From Phytopseudomonas dryadis (GTDB taxonomy: Bacteria > Pseudomonadota > Gammaproteobacteria > Pseudomonadales > Pseudomonadaceae): 54,203 nucleotides of DNA. Shown here in pieces: positions 1-7,864 of this stretch. The DNA is taken from NCBI RefSeq assembly GCF_004327355.1, contig NZ_QJUM01000038.1, positions 1 through 54,203 on the forward strand, given 5' to 3'. The notes under the pieces were generated by a model. The model saw only the letters and a program-made list of their open reading frames with translations. It was not told the origin of the DNA and made no database searches. The position numbers and the translations under genes were made by a program. Every line of letters starts with the position of its first letter. Within the stretch, counting starts at the first letter, position 1.

Positions 1-269
1 GTAGTGGTAATGAGGCGGGGGGCCACTCTACAGACGAGGTCACGCAAGGTGCCTCCAGGAGCGAACGGCCTCCCCGGTAACTGCTTCCGTCATGGTTGTT
101 GACAGACAAGCTCAACATACAAGGAGCCTGCTCGCGGGCGATTGGTGGCCACGCTGCACGTTGTACTGAAGGACTGCAATCACCTGGCACACGCCCAGCG
201 GCCTCCCCGAGAATGTTGGCATGCAAAGCGCATCCCTGTTGCACTCACCGTTATCGATAAGCCCTGCCC
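1..269. other. Left flank without a recognised gene
   Basis: No open reading frame here looks like a real protein; the frames that overlap it are shadows of the regulator that starts at 270. No clear hairpin or tRNA-like fold was seen. It presumably holds the promoter of the Lrp-type gene, but no convincing -35/-10 pair was identified. Confidence 0.5.
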
Positions 270-716
270 ATGAACAAACTGGACAACGCGCTGCTGAACA
301 TCCTGATCAAGGATTCGCGCACCTCTTTCGCCGACATCGCCCGGCAACTGAACATCTCCCGCGCCCACGCCCGTACCCGGGTGCAGGCGCTGGTGGAAAG
401 CGGGGTGATCGAGAAATTCACCGCCGTGGTCAACCCGGAGAAACTCGGCAAGGGCATTTCCACCTTCGTCGACCTGACCGTCGCGCCGCACGCCATCGAG
501 GCCGTCGCCGAGCGGCTTTCAGCGACCATGGAAGTGGTCAGCCTGTACATCATGAGCGACCTGAAAAGCCTGCACATCCATACCCTCACCGACAGCTACG
601 AAACCTTCGATGCCTTCGTCCGCCAGCACATCTTCAACCACCCGGAAATCCTCACCGTCGACTGCAAGGCGCTGATGACCCGGGTCAAGCATCGCCGCGG
701 CGGGGCACGCCTCTGA
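270..716 (+). CDS. Lrp/AsnC-family transcriptional regulator
   Basis: A 148-residue protein with the standard Lrp/AsnC layout: an N-terminal helix-turn-helix (about residues 1-50, opening MNKLDNALLNILIKDSRTSF and continuing FADIARQLNISRAHARTRV) and a C-terminal RAM/AsnC ligand-binding domain (about 60-140). Family members bind amino acids or related small molecules and control nearby transport and catabolic genes. It is co-oriented with the TRAP transporter operon that starts about 370 bp downstream, so that operon is its most likely target; this is inference from position. Length is normal for the family. The ATG at 270 was chosen because the HTH begins immediately after it; the ribosome-binding site is weak. 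Confidence 0.85.
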   Translation: MNKLDNALLNILIKDSRTSFADIARQLNISRAHARTRVQALVESGVIEKFTAVVNPEKLGKGISTFVDLTVAPHAIEAVAERLSATMEVVSLYIMSDLKSLHIHTLTDSYETFDAFVRQHIFNHPEILTVDCKALMTRVKHRRGGARL

Positions 717-747
717 TGGCGGCAGGTCGAGCCGCCGCCCTGCCTTA

Positions 748-770
748 AAAACGTGCCCTCGGTACGTTTT
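748..770 (+). terminator. Candidate terminator after the Lrp-type gene
   Basis: An inverted repeat with arms 748-757 and 761-770 (AAAACGT pairs with ACGTTTT, extended by GCC/GGT with one G-T) around a 3-base loop, ending in a short T run. It lies 31 bp after the stop codon and could work in either direction. The GC part of the stem is short, so efficiency is uncertain. Confidence 0.5.
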
Positions 771-1084
771 GGTGCACAGCTGACATTCGTTCGCTCAGTG
801 CAGCCCTGCTTGTCGGAAGGCAAGCAAATGGTTCTCGTCACCTGACAAATGTTCACTGCCAACCCCCTCCCCTGACGATCCGTCAGCCCACGGCCCCGGC
901 AAACGCCTGCTTTTCGTGCGCCCGGATTTGCGGAAGGCGTTCCAGCCTAAATTAAATAATCAATAAAATCATATAGTTAAAATAATTTTCTGCTGGCATG
1001 ACAGTTGCTGAAGGCATCCAACAGCGACTTTACATCCGGCAGGCACGCGCCTGCCGCAATGGCCACCGTGACAGGAGAACCCCC
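771..1084 (+). promoter_or_regulatory. Leader region of the first TRAP operon
   Basis: No gene is visible. A strongly AT-rich block at about 947-991 interrupts otherwise GC-rich sequence about 100-140 bp ahead of the TRAP binding-protein gene and is the likely promoter region. An AGGAG ribosome-binding site lies just before the ATG at 1085. No specific operator was identified. Confidence 0.4.
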
Positions 1085-2191
1085 ATGAGCCTCAATCGAC
1101 GTAACTTCATCGGCGCCGGCGCCCTCGCGGCAGGTGCAGGTCTGGCCCTGGGAGCGAGCAGCATCGCCCGCGCGGCGGACGGCAAGACCTTCAACTGGAA
1201 GATGACCAACGCCTACGCCCCCGGCTCGCCGTTCTACGTGCAGGGCCCGGGCAGCCCCACCGACTTCTGCAAGCGCGTCGAGGAAATGTCCGGCGGCCGC
1301 CTGAAGATCCAGCACTTCGCCGCCGGCGAACTGATCCCGGCCCTGGAGGGCTTCGACGCGGTGTCCAGCGGCATGGTCGAGATGAACGCCGCCAACGCCT
1401 TCTTCTGGGCCGGCAAGATTCCCGCCGCGCAGTTCTTCACCGCGGTGCCGTTCGGCATGAACACCCAGGGCATGAATGCCTGGCTGTACAACGGCGGCGG
1501 CCTCAAGCTCTGGGAAGAGCTCTACGAGCCCCATGGGCTGGTGCCGATGCCGATGGGCAACACCGGTACGCAGATGACCGGCTGGTTCCGCCAGCCGCTG
1601 GAAAACGTCGCCAGCCTCAAGGGCCTGAAGATGCGCATCCCGGGTCTGGCCGGCAAGGTCTACAGCGAACTGGGGGTGGCCGTGCGCCTGCTGCCGGGCG
1701 GCGAGATCTTCCCGGCCCTGGAGCGTGGCGTGATCGACGCCGCCGAATTCGTCGGCCCCTATCAGGATCGGCGCATGGGCCTGCACAAGGCGGCGAAGAA
1801 CTACTACACCACCGGCTGGCACGAGCCGACCAACGTCACCGAGCTGATCATCAACAAGCAGGCCTGGGACAGCCTGCCCGCCGACCTGCAGGGGATCGTG
1901 CGCACCTGCGCCCAGGCCTGCAACAACGACAGCTGGTCGTGGTGCGACGCGGTCAACGCCGAGGCCCTGCAGGACCTGGTGAACAACCAGGGGGTGATCG
2001 CCCGCCCGCTGCCGGACGACATCATCGCGCGCCTGCGCGAGGTCACCCGCGACACCCTGTCGAGCATGGCCGTCGCCGACCCGGCGACCAAGAAGGTCTA
2101 CGAGCACTTCTTCGCCTTCCGCAAGCAGTACATTTCCTGGTCGTCGGTGAGCGAGAAGGCCTTCATGAACATCGGGATGGACGAGGCATGA
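1085..2191 (+). CDS. TRAP transporter substrate-binding protein (TakP-like)
   Basis: A periplasmic solute-binding protein of 368 residues from the ATG at 1085. A longer frame opens upstream at 998, but 1085 has an AGGAG-type ribosome-binding site and begins a Tat-type signal (NRRNFIGAGALAAG, cleavage near residue 30). The motifs RMRIPGLAGK and EFVGPYQD are of the type seen in the 2-oxo-acid-binding TakP subgroup of DctP proteins. It would deliver a small carboxylate to the DctQ and DctM subunits, whose genes follow with 4-base overlaps (the stop overlaps the next ATG). The ligand class (2-oxo acid or analogue) is inferred from subgroup resemblance only. Confidence 0.88.
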   Translation: MSLNRRNFIGAGALAAGAGLALGASSIARAADGKTFNWKMTNAYAPGSPFYVQGPGSPTDFCKRVEEMSGGRLKIQHFAAGELIPALEGFDAVSSGMVEMNAANAFFWAGKIPAAQFFTAVPFGMNTQGMNAWLYNGGGLKLWEELYEPHGLVPMPMGNTGTQMTGWFRQPLENVASLKGLKMRIPGLAGKVYSELGVAVRLLPGGEIFPALERGVIDAAEFVGPYQDRRMGLHKAAKNYYTTGWHEPTNVTELIINKQAWDSLPADLQGIVRTCAQACNNDSWSWCDAVNAEALQDLVNNQGVIARPLPDDIIARLREVTRDTLSSMAVADPATKKVYEHFFAFRKQYISWSSVSEKAFMNIGMDEA

Positions 2192-2706
2192 TGGTCGTCG
2201 TCACCCGTATCGAGCAACTGGTCGAGGCCCTGGGCGCCATTGCGCGCGCCTGCGTGCTGCTGCTGGTGCTGCTGGTGTCGTTCGACGTGCTGATGCGCTA
2301 CCTGTTCGATATCAGCCCGGTGGCGCTGCAGGAACTGGAGTGGTACCTGATCTCGCCCATCGCCCTGCTCGGCATCGCCTACACCCTCAAGCACCGCGCC
2401 GACGTGCGCGTGGACTTCCTCTACGAGAAGTTCGGCGTCAAGACCAAGGCGGCGGTCGACCTGTTCAGCGGCATCGCCACGGCGGCGATCGGCTTCTACA
2501 TCGCCCGGCTGGCGTTCAACTACACCCTGCAGTCCTACAACATGGGCGAAGGCTCGCCGGACCCGGGCGGCCTGCCCTATCGCTTCCTGGTCAAGGCCTT
2601 CCTGCCCCTGGGCTTCGCCCTGTTCGGCCTGCAGGGCCTGGCCGACAGCCTGCGTGCGCTGTGCACCCTGCTGCAGCCCACCCAGGCCCGGGAGGTGCGG
2701 CCATGA
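2188..2706 (+). CDS. TRAP transporter small permease subunit (DctQ)
   Basis: A 172-residue membrane protein with four predicted hydrophobic helices, typical of DctQ. The family motif region around YTLKHRADVRVDFLYE (about residues 65-80) is characteristic. The chosen ATG at 2188 overlaps the stop codon of the binding-protein gene (ATGA), and a second in-frame ATG follows at 2191; translational coupling is likely. It forms the membrane complex with the DctM subunit encoded next, whose ATG at 2703 overlaps this gene's stop. Confidence 0.88.
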   Translation: MMVVVTRIEQLVEALGAIARACVLLLVLLVSFDVLMRYLFDISPVALQELEWYLISPIALLGIAYTLKHRADVRVDFLYEKFGVKTKAAVDLFSGIATAAIGFYIARLAFNYTLQSYNMGEGSPDPGGLPYRFLVKAFLPLGFALFGLQGLADSLRALCTLLQPTQAREVRP

Positions 2707-4028
2707 GCCCCAACGAATGGCTGGCCATCGCCATGGTCATCGGTTTCTTCGCCATGATGATGGCCGGCGTGCCGGTGGCCATTTCCCTGGCCGTGTCCGG
2801 CTTCGTCGCCGGCATGCTCGGCTTCGGCCCGATGCTCTTCGCCCTGCTGCCGGCGCGCATGTTCGGCGTGGTCAGCAACTACACCCTGCTGGCCATCCCC
2901 TTGTTCACCTTCATGGGGGTGATGCTGGAGAAATCCAGGGTCGCCGAGGACATGCTCGACACCATCGGCCGGGCCATGGGCGGCCTGAATGGCGGCATGG
3001 GCCTGGCGATCATCCTGGTCGGCGTGCTGCTCGGCGCTTCCACCGGCATCGTCGGCGCCACCGTGGTGACCATCGGCCTGCTGACCCTGCCCACCCTGCT
3101 GCGCCGTGGCTACAACAAGACCATCGCCTGCGGCACCATCTGCGCTTCCGGCACCCTGGGCCAGATCATCCCGCCGAGCCTGGTGCTGATCCTGCTGTCG
3201 GACATTCTCGGCCAGTCGGTGGGTTCGATCTTCGCCGCGGCCTTCATTCCCAGCCTGGTGCTGGCGCTGATCTACGTGGCCTACATGCTGGTGCTCGGCT
3301 GGCTGCGCCCGGACTGGGTGCCGGCGATCCCCGCCGAGGAGCGCGCCCTGACCAGCCGCAAGCAACTGCTCAAGGACATGGCGCGCAGCGTGCTGCCGCC
3401 GCTGCTGCTGGTGATGGCGGTGCTCGGCTCGATCATCGGCGGTGTCGCCGCGCCCACCGAAGCAGCCTCCATGGGCGCACTCGGCGCACTGCTCATCGCT
3501 GCGGTTTCAGGTCGCCTGAGCTGGCCGACCCTCAAGGCCACCCTGCACGGCACCCTGACCATCAGCGCCATGATCTTCCTCATCCTGCTCTGCTCGCAGC
3601 CGTTCTCCCTGGCCTTTCGTGGCCTCGGCGGCGAGGCGCTGGTACACGACATGTTCACCCTGCTGCCGGGCGGCGAGCTGGGGGCGATCCTGTTCCTCAT
3701 GGCGGTGCTGTTCGTGCTCGGCTTCTTCCTCGAGTGGATCGAGATTTCCTACATCGCCCTGCCGATGTTCCTGCCCGTATTCATCGCCTACGACACCAAT
3801 CTGGTGTGGCTGGGCATCCTGGTGGCGCTGAACCTGCAGATGTCGTTCCTCACCCCACCCTTCGGCTGGGCGCTGTTCTTCCTCAAGGGCGTCGCGCCAC
3901 CGGGTATCAGCACGCGGGACATCTACATTGGCGCCTTGCCGTACGTGTTCCTGCAGATGCTCGCCGTGGCCGTGGTGTTCTGCTTCCCGGCCCTGGCCAC
4001 CTGGCTGCCGGCCGCCATCGGCTGGTAG
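2703..4028 (+). CDS. TRAP transporter large permease subunit (DctM)
   Basis: A 441-residue, highly hydrophobic protein of the DctM family with about 12 membrane segments. It has conserved stretches such as GASTGIVGATVVTIGLLTLP and GTLGQIIPPSLVLILL, and the late APTEAASMGALGAL segment. It is the sodium-coupled transport subunit. The ATG at 2703 overlaps the stop of dctQ, completing a three-gene operon in the usual P-Q-M order. The gamma-glutamyltransferase-fold gene follows after 67 bp, probably in the same transcript. Confidence 0.9.
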   Translation: MSPNEWLAIAMVIGFFAMMMAGVPVAISLAVSGFVAGMLGFGPMLFALLPARMFGVVSNYTLLAIPLFTFMGVMLEKSRVAEDMLDTIGRAMGGLNGGMGLAIILVGVLLGASTGIVGATVVTIGLLTLPTLLRRGYNKTIACGTICASGTLGQIIPPSLVLILLSDILGQSVGSIFAAAFIPSLVLALIYVAYMLVLGWLRPDWVPAIPAEERALTSRKQLLKDMARSVLPPLLLVMAVLGSIIGGVAAPTEAASMGALGALLIAAVSGRLSWPTLKATLHGTLTISAMIFLILLCSQPFSLAFRGLGGEALVHDMFTLLPGGELGAILFLMAVLFVLGFFLEWIEISYIALPMFLPVFIAYDTNLVWLGILVALNLQMSFLTPPFGWALFFLKGVAPPGISTRDIYIGALPYVFLQMLAVAVVFCFPALATWLPAAIGW

Positions 4029-4042
4029 TGCCCCCTGCCGTG

Positions 4043-4068
4043 GCCGCGCCGGTTATGATCGGCGCGGC
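4043..4068 (+). terminator. GC-rich hairpin between dctM and the GGT-like gene
   Basis: A perfect 9-bp inverted repeat (GCCGCGCCG at 4043-4051, CGGCGCGGC at 4060-4068) with an 8-base loop. No T tract follows, so it may be an attenuator or an mRNA-stabilising stem rather than a full terminator. It ends 27 bp before the next start codon. Confidence 0.4.
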
Positions 4069-4095
4069 TATCACAAGAACGACAAGGATACCCCC

Positions 4096-5679
4096 ATGCT
4101 GAAAAGCACCCACGCCACCGGTGGCCTGTTCGTCGCGCCCCACCATCTTGCCGCCCAGGCCGGGCGCGACGTGCTCAAGGCCGGCGGCAACGCCGTACAG
4201 GCGATGGTCGCCGCGGCCGCGACCATCGCCGTGGTCTACCCGCACATGAACGCCATCGGCGGCGACGGCTTCTGGCTGATCCACGAGCCGGGCAAGCAGC
4301 CCCTGGCCATCGATGCCTGCGGCAGCAGTGCCGCCCTCGCCGATCGCGATTTCTACGCCGGTCACGCGCAGATTCCCAGCCGCGGCCCGCTGGCCGCGCT
4401 GACCGTGGCCGGCACCATCGGCGGCTGGGCCGAAGCCCTGGCGCAGACCGCCCACTGGGGCCCCGGCATGCCGCTGCCCGAGCTGCTGGCCGACGCCATC
4501 GGCCACGCCCGTCGCGGTATCGTGGTCAGCCGCAGCCAGGCGCAGCTGACCCGCAGCAAGCTGGCCGAACTGCAGGATGTACCCGGTTTCGCCGAGGTCT
4601 ACCTGAACGACGGCCAGGCGCCCGAGGAGGGCGATCTGCTGCGCCAGCCGGCCCTGGCCGACACCCTGCAGCGCCTGGCCGACGCCGGGCTGGACGACTT
4701 CTATCGCGGCGAACTGGCCATGCGCATGGCCGCCGAGCTCGAACGCCTGGGCAGCCCGTTGCGCCTGGCCGACCTGCAGGCCTACCGGGCGCGTGCGGTC
4801 GCACCGCTGAGCGTGCGCCTGCACGACGCCACCCTGTACAACATGCCGCCGCCGACCCAGGGCCTGGCCTCGCTGCTGATACTCGGCATCTTCGAACAGC
4901 TCGGCATCACCCAGGCCGAGGGTTTCGCCCATGTCCACGGGCTGGTCGAAGCGACCAAGCAGGCGTTCCTGATCCGCGACCGCGTGGTGACCGATCCCGG
5001 CCGCGTCCCGGAGGATCCACAAAGCCTGCTCGAGGCCGCCAACCTGCAACGCCTGGCTGCCGCCATCGACCCGCGGCAGGCGTTGCCCTGGCCACAGCCG
5101 GCCGCGCCGGGCGACACCATCTGGATGGGCTGCATCGATGACCAGGGCCGCGCCGTCAGCTTCATCCAGAGCGTGTACTGGGAATTCGGATCCGGCGTGG
5201 TGCTGCCCTCCACCGGCGTGACCTGGCAGAACCGTGGCATCAGCTTTTCCCTCGACCCCGCCGCGCTGCAGAGCCTGGAGCCAGGACGCAAGCCGTTCCA
5301 CACCCTCAACCCGGCCCTGGCGCTGTTCGACGATGGCCGCACCCTGAGCTACGGCACCATGGGCGGCGAAGGCCAGCCGCAGACCCAGGCGGCGATCCTC
5401 AGTCGCTACCGCCTGGGCAGCGACCTGCAGGCCGCGGTCAGTGCACCGCGCTGGCTGCTCGGGCGCACCTGGGGCGACGTCAGCACCACGCTCAAGCTGG
5501 AAAACCGCTTCCCCGCCGAGCTGGTCGAACGGCTGCGCCAGGCCGGGCATGTGGTGGACGTGCTGGACGAGGCCTTCAGCGACACCATGGGCCATGCCGG
5601 CGCCCTGCTTCGCCATCCCAACGGCGTGCTGGAAGGCGCCGCCGACCCGCGTAGCGACGGCAGCGTCTGCGGACTTTGA
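4096..5679 (+). CDS. Gamma-glutamyltransferase-family Ntn-hydrolase
   Basis: A 527-residue member of the gamma-glutamyltransferase fold, whose members cleave themselves ahead of a Thr that becomes the N-terminal nucleophile. The expected processing site is visible at Thr341 (GDTIWMGCID), followed by the family segment YGTMGGEGQPQTQAAIL. Early motifs GGNAVQAMVAAAA and NAIGGDGFWLI are also present. There is no signal peptide, so the protein should be cytoplasmic, unlike classical periplasmic Ggt. It follows a TakP-like TRAP operon, so it may hydrolyse an imported amide; the oxamate amidohydrolase (HpxW-like) branch of the family is one candidate. Substrate is not established by the sequence. 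Confidence 0.82.
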   Translation: MLKSTHATGGLFVAPHHLAAQAGRDVLKAGGNAVQAMVAAAATIAVVYPHMNAIGGDGFWLIHEPGKQPLAIDACGSSAALADRDFYAGHAQIPSRGPLAALTVAGTIGGWAEALAQTAHWGPGMPLPELLADAIGHARRGIVVSRSQAQLTRSKLAELQDVPGFAEVYLNDGQAPEEGDLLRQPALADTLQRLADAGLDDFYRGELAMRMAAELERLGSPLRLADLQAYRARAVAPLSVRLHDATLYNMPPPTQGLASLLILGIFEQLGITQAEGFAHVHGLVEATKQAFLIRDRVVTDPGRVPEDPQSLLEAANLQRLAAAIDPRQALPWPQPAAPGDTIWMGCIDDQGRAVSFIQSVYWEFGSGVVLPSTGVTWQNRGISFSLDPAALQSLEPGRKPFHTLNPALALFDDGRTLSYGTMGGEGQPQTQAAILSRYRLGSDLQAAVSAPRWLLGRTWGDVSTTLKLENRFPAELVERLRQAGHVVDVLDEAFSDTMGHAGALLRHPNGVLEGAADPRSDGSVCGL

Positions 5680-5727
5680 TAAAGGACTCGCCAGACAGGC
5701 GACCGTTGGTTGCAGGCACGCGATAGG

Positions 5728-5820
5728 AAGGCTGAAGGCTGAACGAAAGAGCATACGCGGTTTGCTTGTCGTTCAGCCTCCAGCCTCAAGCGCTTTTCAT
5801 CGAAGGCCAAAGGCCGATCA
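5728..5820. repeat. Dispersed palindromic repeat family A, copy 1
   Basis: This copy contains the family hallmarks GGCTGAACGAAAGAGC, then GTTCAGCCTCCAGCCTCAAG, then CGCTTTTCATCGAAGGCC. Related copies occur at about 9691, 16026, 24229, 35007 and 51288. Confidence 0.75.
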
Positions 5821-5825
5821 GCCCC

Positions 5826-5890
5826 GTAGGGTGGACGTCGCTTTTCACGTCCACCGCAACGGTGGATCGATGAAGCGTGATCCACCCTAC
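5826..5890. repeat. Family C palindrome (GTAGGGTGGA type), copy 1
   Basis: The element starts GTAGGGTGGACGTCGC and ends with GATCCACCCTAC, giving inverted ends with imperfect inner pairing. A second copy lies at 30649-30724. Confidence 0.7.
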
Positions 5891-5931
5891 ACGCTACGAA
5901 AGACCGCTAACACCTTCCAGGAGCGCGCAGA

Positions 5932-5990
5932 TTCTTTCGTTCAGCTTTCCAGCCTCAAGCGCTTTTCATCGAAGGCCAAAGGCCGATCAA
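5932..5990. repeat. Dispersed repeat family A, partial copy
   Basis: A right-half copy (TTCGTTCAGCTTTCCAGCCT, then CGCTTTTCATCGAAGGCC). It ends exactly over the stop codon of the AGCS gene at 5987-5989, whose trinucleotide lies inside sequence shared with copy 1. Confidence 0.7.
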
Positions 5991-7360
5991 TCCTCGGTCT
6001 TCCAGTTCTTGCGGCTCATGTAATCGCGGGTTTCCTTGACCACGATGCCGGAGAGCAGCAACAGGCCGATCAGGTTGGGCAGGGCCATCAGGCCGTTGGC
6101 GATGTCGGAGAAGGTCCACACCACTTCCAGCGAGGTGACCGCGCCGACGAACACCACCATCGAGAAGATCAGCCGGTACGGCATCACCGCCACCCGGCCC
6201 ATCAGCCGCTCCATGCAGCGCTCGCCGTAGTACGACCAGCCGAGGATGGTGGTATAGGCATAGACCAGCACGCCGATGGTCACCGTGTAGATGCCCCAGC
6301 CGCCGCCCAGGCCCTGCTCCAGGGCCCAGGCGGTCATGGGCGCGCCTTTCAGGCCTTCCTGGGTCCAGGCGCCGGTGACGATGATCGCGAAGGCGGTGAA
6401 GGTCACCATCACCAGGGTGTCGAGGAAGGTCTGGGTCATCGAGACCATGGCCTGGCGCACCGGCTTGTCGGTCTTCGCCGCCGCCGCCGCGATGGCGCCG
6501 GTACCCAGGCCCGATTCGTTGGAGAAGATGCCGCGCGCCACGCCCATCTGCACCGCGAGGATCACGCTGGAGCCGAGGAAGCCGCCGGCCGCCGCGCTAC
6601 CACTGAAGGCATCGGTGAACACCAGGACGATGGCATCCGGCAGACGGTCGGCGAACACCACCAGCACGGCGATGTTGCTGATGATGTAGAGCACGATCAT
6701 CACCGGCACCACACTGGCGGCGAAACGGCCGATGCTCTTGATCCCGCCGATGATCACCACCGCGGTGCCGATCGCCAGCACCAGGCCGCTGAGGGTCGGC
6801 GAGATGCCCCAGGTGTCGTACAGCTGGTGGGCCGCGGTATTGGCCTGCACCATGTTGCCGATGCCGAACGACGCCACCGCGCCGAAGATGGCGAAGGCGA
6901 TGCCCAGGCTCTTGCCCAGGGTGCCGCCGACGCCGCGGCTCAGGTAATACATCGGCCCGCCGCTCTGCTCGCCCTTGGCATCGGTGACCCGGTACTTCAC
7001 CCCCAGCAGCGCCTCGGAATACTTGGTGGCCATGCCCACCAGGCCGGTCATCCACATCCAGAACAGCGCACCCGGGCCGCCGATGCCGATGGCCGTGGCC
7101 ACCCCGGCGATGTTGCCGACACCGATGGTCGCCGCCAGCGCGGTGGCCAGGGCCTGGTAGTGGGACACGTCACCGGGTACGTCGCCCTTTTCCGTGCGCT
7201 TGACGAAGGCCAGCCAGAAGGCATGGCCGAGCACGCGGAACTGGATGCCACGCAGGCGAATGGTCAGGTACAGGCCGGTCAGCAGCAGCAGGGGAATGAG
7301 CAGGAACGGCCCCCAGATAAAGCCACTGATGGCCGAAAGCACAGCGAGAAGTTGTTCCAT
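5987..7360 (-). CDS. AGCS-family sodium:alanine/amino-acid symporter
   Basis: A 457-residue inner-membrane protein of the alanine/glycine:cation symporter family, with about 10-11 hydrophobic helices. The family signature is clear (GVGNIAGVATAIGIGGPGAL followed by FWMWMTGLVGMATKYSE). It should import alanine, glycine or a related amino acid with sodium. The ATG at 7360 has AGGACA just upstream. It is monocistronic and convergent with the GGT-like gene. A near-perfect 22-bp palindrome about 105 bp upstream may be its operator. The substrate could be another small amino acid; the family does not fix it. Confidence 0.88.
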   Translation of the reverse strand: MEQLLAVLSAISGFIWGPFLLIPLLLLTGLYLTIRLRGIQFRVLGHAFWLAFVKRTEKGDVPGDVSHYQALATALAATIGVGNIAGVATAIGIGGPGALFWMWMTGLVGMATKYSEALLGVKYRVTDAKGEQSGGPMYYLSRGVGGTLGKSLGIAFAIFGAVASFGIGNMVQANTAAHQLYDTWGISPTLSGLVLAIGTAVVIIGGIKSIGRFAASVVPVMIVLYIISNIAVLVVFADRLPDAIVLVFTDAFSGSAAAGGFLGSSVILAVQMGVARGIFSNESGLGTGAIAAAAAKTDKPVRQAMVSMTQTFLDTLVMVTFTAFAIIVTGAWTQEGLKGAPMTAWALEQGLGGGWGIYTVTIGVLVYAYTTILGWSYYGERCMERLMGRVAVMPYRLIFSMVVFVGAVTSLEVVWTFSDIANGLMALPNLIGLLLLSGIVVKETRDYMSRKNWKTED

Positions 7361-7818
7361 CGAAGGATGTCCTTTTTGTTATATCCATTGCGGCTCGTGG
7401 CCGGCAGGAACGACTGCAGGGCGGGTGGTGCCCGGCATGCCGAGGGGATAGGCGCATGGCGCCCGGACAGCGTCGCGACACTGTCCTTATGGGTTGCACG
7501 CCAGAATCGATGCCGTCGCATAGCGCCGCGAACACCGGGATCGAGGCGAAATGTGAGCCGAATCAATCGATTGCGACGCGCAGGATTGTCGCCAGGGGGA
7601 CAAGGCTATAACAACTTGCTGTCGAAGGGTGCGAGAAAAAAAGTAAATTCTACCGCCGTTACCCGCCAAATCAGACGATCACCGCGTATAAACGCGGCAA
7701 TGCAGGGATAGCGGCTGCCCGTGGGCGAGAGCGCCTGCGGATAATACGGAATGGCCGGGAGCCGTTTCTAATGTCGCGCAACGACGGCCCGCCCGACGGC
7801 CGCCAGGGATGCCAGGCC
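7361..7818. other. Gap between the symporter promoter and the pycB terminator
   Basis: No gene is supported in this 458-bp stretch. It carries the palindrome at 7465-7486 and a second short one, CAATCGATTG (7564-7573). It lies upstream of the AGCS gene and downstream of pycB. Confidence 0.5.
7465..7486 (-). promoter_or_regulatory. Palindromic operator candidate upstream of the AGCS gene
   Basis: GGACAG (7465-7470) and CTGTCC (7481-7486) flank a central TCGCGA (7473-7478). The whole 22 bp is symmetric except for one base pair (7471/7480). It lies about 105 bp before the symporter start codon on the minus strand. The regulator is unknown. Confidence 0.45.
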
Positions 7819-7843
7819 AAAAAAAGGGAGCCTTGCGGCTCCC
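7819..7843 (-). terminator. Rho-independent terminator of pycB
   Basis: Read on the minus strand, a 7-bp stem GGGAGCC/GGCTCCC (7837-7843 with 7826-7832) around a 4-base loop is followed directly by a run of seven T (7819-7825). It sits about 20 bp after the pycB stop codon. Confidence 0.9.
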
Positions 7844-7864
7844 TGCAGAGGCAATCGGTGACGC

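Larger units (their letters stand above)
5680..5986. other. Repeat-filled gap between convergent genes
   Basis: The space between the GGT-like gene (+) and the AGCS symporter gene (-) holds no gene. It contains two copies of dispersed repeat family A and one family C palindrome, listed separately. Hairpins in these repeats may act as transcript ends for both convergent genes. Confidence 0.7.

Noticed and set aside
998..1084. Upstream extension of the first TRAP binding protein
   Set aside because: The extension lacks a ribosome-binding site and would bury the Tat signal; the ATG at 1085 fits both.
3907..5754. 615-residue minus-strand frame over the GGT-like gene
   Set aside because: It runs opposite a protein with clear family motifs, with no ribosome-binding site or domain of its own.
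5441..7711. 756-residue plus-strand frame across the AGCS gene
   Set aside because: It spans the end of one gene, intergenic repeats and the antisense of the symporter; low-complexity composition marks it as a shadow.
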